64,000 bases of DNA, taken from contig JBAXQM010000007.1 of the NCBI GenBank assembly GCA_037131735.1, positions 1 through 64,000 of the forward strand, given 5' to 3'. Positions 62,016-64,000 of this stretch are shown here, in pieces. The first letter of the stretch is position 1; every line of letters begins with the position of its first letter. A program made the translations under genes and the position numbers. The notes beneath the pieces were generated by a model. That model worked only from the letters and a program-made list of their open reading frames with translations, was not told the origin of the DNA and searched no databases. The stretch is from CAIUPE01 sp037131735 (GTDB taxonomy: Bacteria; Pseudomonadota; Alphaproteobacteria; Rhizobiales; Beijerinckiaceae).

Positions 62016-63088
62016 CAGAAAGCGGGCTTGCCGTGATAACGGACGCGCGGGCCTTTGCCGTCATCAGCTGTAAGGCGCCCGAAGCTGACCGGTTCTTCAC
62101 CCTGATCGCGGAGCGCTTTCGTAACCGAGGCCTCATCCGCTGCGCCACACACGACAATCATGCCTATCCCGCAATTGAAGGTGCGGAGCATTTCCTCATC
62201 GGCGACGCCGCCCGTGCGGGCGAGCCATTGGAACACGGGCAAGACGGGCAGCGCGTCGAGGTCGAGTTCAGCCGCAACATGAGAGGGGAGAACGCGGGGA
62301 ATGTTATCGGGGAAACCACCGCCTGTGATATGCGCCAGCGCCTTGATCCCCGAGGTCGCTTTGAGTGCCGCAAGAAGCGGCTTCACGTAAAGCCGCGTCG
62401 GCTCGAGCAAGGCCGCACCGAGCGTCTTCTCCGGCGCAAACGGAGCGGGTGCCTGATAAGACAGACCCGAACGCTCGACGATCCGGCGCACGAGCGAAAA
62501 CCCATTCGAATGGACGCCAGAGGAGCGCAATCCAAGGATCACATCGCCCGGGCCAATATCATTATGCGGAAGGAGATGGCCGCGCTCGGCAGCGCCAACA
62601 GCAAAGCCCGCGAGATCATAGTCACCCTTGGCGTAAAGACCCGGCATCTCGGCGGTCTCACCGCCAATCAGCGCGCAGCCGGACTCAACACATCCCCGCG
62701 CGATCCCTTTGACGATGGCCGCGCCCGCATGGGGGTCGAGTTTTCCGGTTGCATAATAATCGAGGAAGAAGAGTGGCTCCGCACCCTGAACCACGAGATC
62801 GTTGACGCACATGGCAACAAGATCGATCCCGATCGTGTAATGAATTCCGGTATCGATGGCGATTTTGACTTTTGTGCCGACGCCGTCATTCGCGGCGACA
62901 AGAATAGGGTCCTTGAAACCGGCCGCTTTCAAATCGAAAAGACCACCAAATCCGCCAATCTCAGCATCAGCACCTGGCCGTCTCGTGGCGCGGACATGCG
63001 GCTTGATTTCCTCGACCATGGAATTACCGGCATCGATATCGACGCCGGATTGGGCATAGGTCAGGCCATTCGGTGGAGGGGTCGCCAT
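62015..63088 (-). CDS. purM: phosphoribosylformylglycinamidine cyclo-ligase
   Basis: PurM closes the imidazole ring to give AIR. The 357-residue protein has the PurM N domain (LTYAQSGVDIDAGNSMVEEI, then ATNDGVGTKVK-type ANDGVGTKVKIA) and GGETAEMPGLYAKGDYDLAG, with the C-terminal AIRS domain (HITGGGFPDNIPRVLP). Length is normal. It is the first gene of purM-purN and divergent from the phosphatidyltransferase gene. The opposite strand stays open through the whole gene, but that is a codon-bias shadow. Confidence 0.96.
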   Translation of the reverse strand: MATPPPNGLTYAQSGVDIDAGNSMVEEIKPHVRATRRPGADAEIGGFGGLFDLKAAGFKDPILVAANDGVGTKVKIAIDTGIHYTIGIDLVAMCVNDLVVQGAEPLFFLDYYATGKLDPHAGAAIVKGIARGCVESGCALIGGETAEMPGLYAKGDYDLAGFAVGAAERGHLLPHNDIGPGDVILGLRSSGVHSNGFSLVRRIVERSGLSYQAPAPFAPEKTLGAALLEPTRLYVKPLLAALKATSGIKALAHITGGGFPDNIPRVLPSHVAAELDLDALPVLPVFQWLARTGGVADEEMLRTFNCGIGMIVVCGAADEASVTKALRDQGEEPVSFGRLTADDGKGPRVRYHGKPAF

Positions 63089-63205
63089 GCTGGTCCGCTT
63101 TCGTTTTTGGCTCCTAGTCGGGTTACGCCGTCAAATTCCGCCTTGCAAGCGGGCGGCCGCTTTACCACATCGCAATTATGTCGAAATCCGTGCATAGGTG
63201 AGGGA

Positions 63206-63742
63206 ATGCTCCCCAATCTCATCTCAATCCTGCGTCTCTTTCTGGTTCCGCTCATTGTCGCGCTCATTCTCGACGGCGATTGGGGGTGGGCGCTTTTCGG
63301 ATTTCTGATTGCGGGCGTGTCCGATGCGATTGACGGATTCATTGCTCGCCACTTCGATATGCGCACGGAATTGGGGGCTTATCTCGATCCGCTCGCGGAT
63401 AAGGCGCTGCTTGTTTCCATTTTCGTGACACTTGCTCTTGTGGGCCAAATTCCGGGCTGGCTCACGATTATGGTCGTCACGCGCGATGTGATGATTGTCG
63501 GCGGGATTATTCTGGCTTGGCTATTGGGCTCACCGATTGCCGTGAATCCGGTTTTTCTTTCAAAAGTGAACACGGTTGGCCAAATTGGTTTCGGCGTTAT
63601 GGTTTTATCCGTCAAAGCCTTTGATTTATCTCTTTCAAGCCTTGTGCATTACGGGGGCTACTGCGTTGCAGCCCTAACAGCCGCCTCGATGCTCGTTTAT
63701 GTCATCCAATGGCTCAATCATTTCTCGGAAGCTCCTGAATGA
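63206..63742 (+). CDS. CDP-alcohol phosphatidyltransferase
   Basis: This membrane enzyme transfers a phosphatidyl group from CDP-diacylglycerol to an alcohol. The signature D-G-x2-A-R-x8-G-x3-D-x3-D is complete: Asp43, Gly44, Ala47, Arg48, Gly57, Asp61 and Asp65. About five hydrophobic helices fill the 178 residues. It resembles PgsA-type enzymes (phosphatidylglycerophosphate or cardiolipin synthesis), but the alcohol substrate cannot be read from sequence. The ATG at 63206 has a GAGGG ribosome site. It overlaps hdaA by four bases (ATGA). Confidence 0.9.
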   Translation: MLPNLISILRLFLVPLIVALILDGDWGWALFGFLIAGVSDAIDGFIARHFDMRTELGAYLDPLADKALLVSIFVTLALVGQIPGWLTIMVVTRDVMIVGGIILAWLLGSPIAVNPVFLSKVNTVGQIGFGVMVLSVKAFDLSLSSLVHYGGYCVAALTAASMLVYVIQWLNHFSEAPE

Positions 63743-64000
63743 ACGAAAAACCCCGCCAGATTCCGCTCGACCTTCCGGTCGCCGAGCGGTTGGAGGCTGA
63801 GGATTTTCTCGTAAGTCCGAGCAATGAGGCGGCATTTAACCGTATCGAAGCCTGGCCGGCATGGTTGGATCCGATCTTGTTGCTCATCGGGCCGGAATCG
63901 AGCGGTAAGTCGCATCTCGCAACTATATGGGCACTGAAAGCGCGCGCTTGGACGATTAAGGCCGCCGATATCACAACGGAGCGCGTGCCCCATCTCGTCT
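63739..64000 (+). CDS. hdaA: HdaA-like regulator of DnaA, 5' part only
   Basis: HdaA is a DnaA-related AAA+ protein that, with the sliding clamp, switches DnaA to its inactive ADP form after initiation. The 87 visible residues include an N-terminal clamp-binding-like motif QIPLDLP at 7-13 and a P-loop GPESSGKS at 51-58, close to the HdaA/DnaA form. It is coupled to the phosphatidyltransferase gene by an ATGA overlap, as in related genomes. The right edge cuts it, so the rest cannot be checked. Confidence 0.85.
   Translation, partial: MNEKPRQIPLDLPVAERLEAEDFLVSPSNEAAFNRIEAWPAWLDPILLLIGPESSGKSHLATIWALKARAWTIKAADITTERVPHLV

Noticed and set aside
62033..63205. Continuous open frame of about 390 codons on the plus strand through purM, reading into the phosphatidyltransferase gene
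   Set aside because: It is antisense to a clear purM. The translation has no family features and many shadow-type residues, and the real phosphatidyltransferase starts at 63206 with its own ribosome site.

Overview
The window is a dense 64 kb stretch of core chromosome from an alphaproteobacterium, most likely of the order Hyphomicrobiales (Rhizobiales). The evidence is gene content and gene order: rpsF-rpsR-DUF2232-rplI-dnaB-alr-radA, fabD-fabG-acpP-fabF-mltG-gmk, lptF-lptG-lptD-rsmA, metC divergent from aapJQMP, an NDUFS4-type complex I subunit, a PopZ-like polar protein next to valS, glmU-glmS-DUF502-recG, and purN-purM divergent from a CDP-alcohol phosphatidyltransferase plus HdaA. Genus cannot be read from the sequence. 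I see no rRNA, insertion sequence, prophage, CRISPR array or plasmid function.

Layout. 1-6502 (minus strand): replication and ribosome operon from rpsF down to a radA cut by the left edge. 6758-11962: a Mn/Fe transporter, ilvD with an overlapping Sel1-repeat gene, and xthA. 12134-17932: fatty-acid synthesis, cell-wall transglycosylase and guanylate kinase. 17934-23453 (minus): rsmA and the LPS export genes lptD, lptG, lptF. 23597-27486: pepA, holC and an ABC-F ATPase. 27610-28789: tRNA-Pro, the complex I subunit, tRNA-Arg and a flavin split-barrel protein. 28786-34403: metC and the general amino-acid ABC transporter. 34400-37010 (minus): sulfurtransferase, AlaX-type editing protein and cysteine synthase. 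37169-43651: two face-to-face operons, chrR-like + SDR and photolyase + FAD amine-oxidase-like + DUF1365 + cyclopropane-fatty-acid synthase. 43660-44083: tRNA-Asn and tRNA-Cys. 44246-49265: tolC, popZ-like, valS. 49273-52383: DUF4864, TusA-like, mobB, mobA, hsp20, an unknown gene, tRNA-Lys. 52552-60811: glmU, glmS, DUF502, recG and a molybdopterin oxidoreductase. 60929-64000: ndk, purN, purM, the phosphatidyltransferase and the start of hdaA.

How the genes fit together. Most of the window is housekeeping: envelope building (fab, mltG, lpt, glm, alr), replication and repair (dnaB, radA, recG, holC, xthA, hdaA), translation (rps/rpl, valS, tRNAs, AlaX) and sulfur/amino-acid metabolism (metC, cysK, sseA, aap, ilvD).

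The most interesting region is 37-43.7 kb. Its families match the singlet-oxygen/photo-oxidative stress regulon controlled by sigma-E and ChrR in Rhodobacter. A sequence matching the sigma-E promoter consensus (TGATCC, 18-nt spacer, TAAGT) lies upstream of the chrR-like gene, and a weaker copy with the same spacing lies upstream of the photolyase operon. The ChrR-like protein lacks three of the four zinc ligands of the anti-sigma domain but keeps the cupin ligands, and no ECF sigma gene is present in the window. Two perfect palindromes sit in the same cysK/chrR promoter region. Other points of note are the absence of surA-pdxA between lptD and rsmA, the absence of yicC between mltG and gmk, and several structured intergenic elements.
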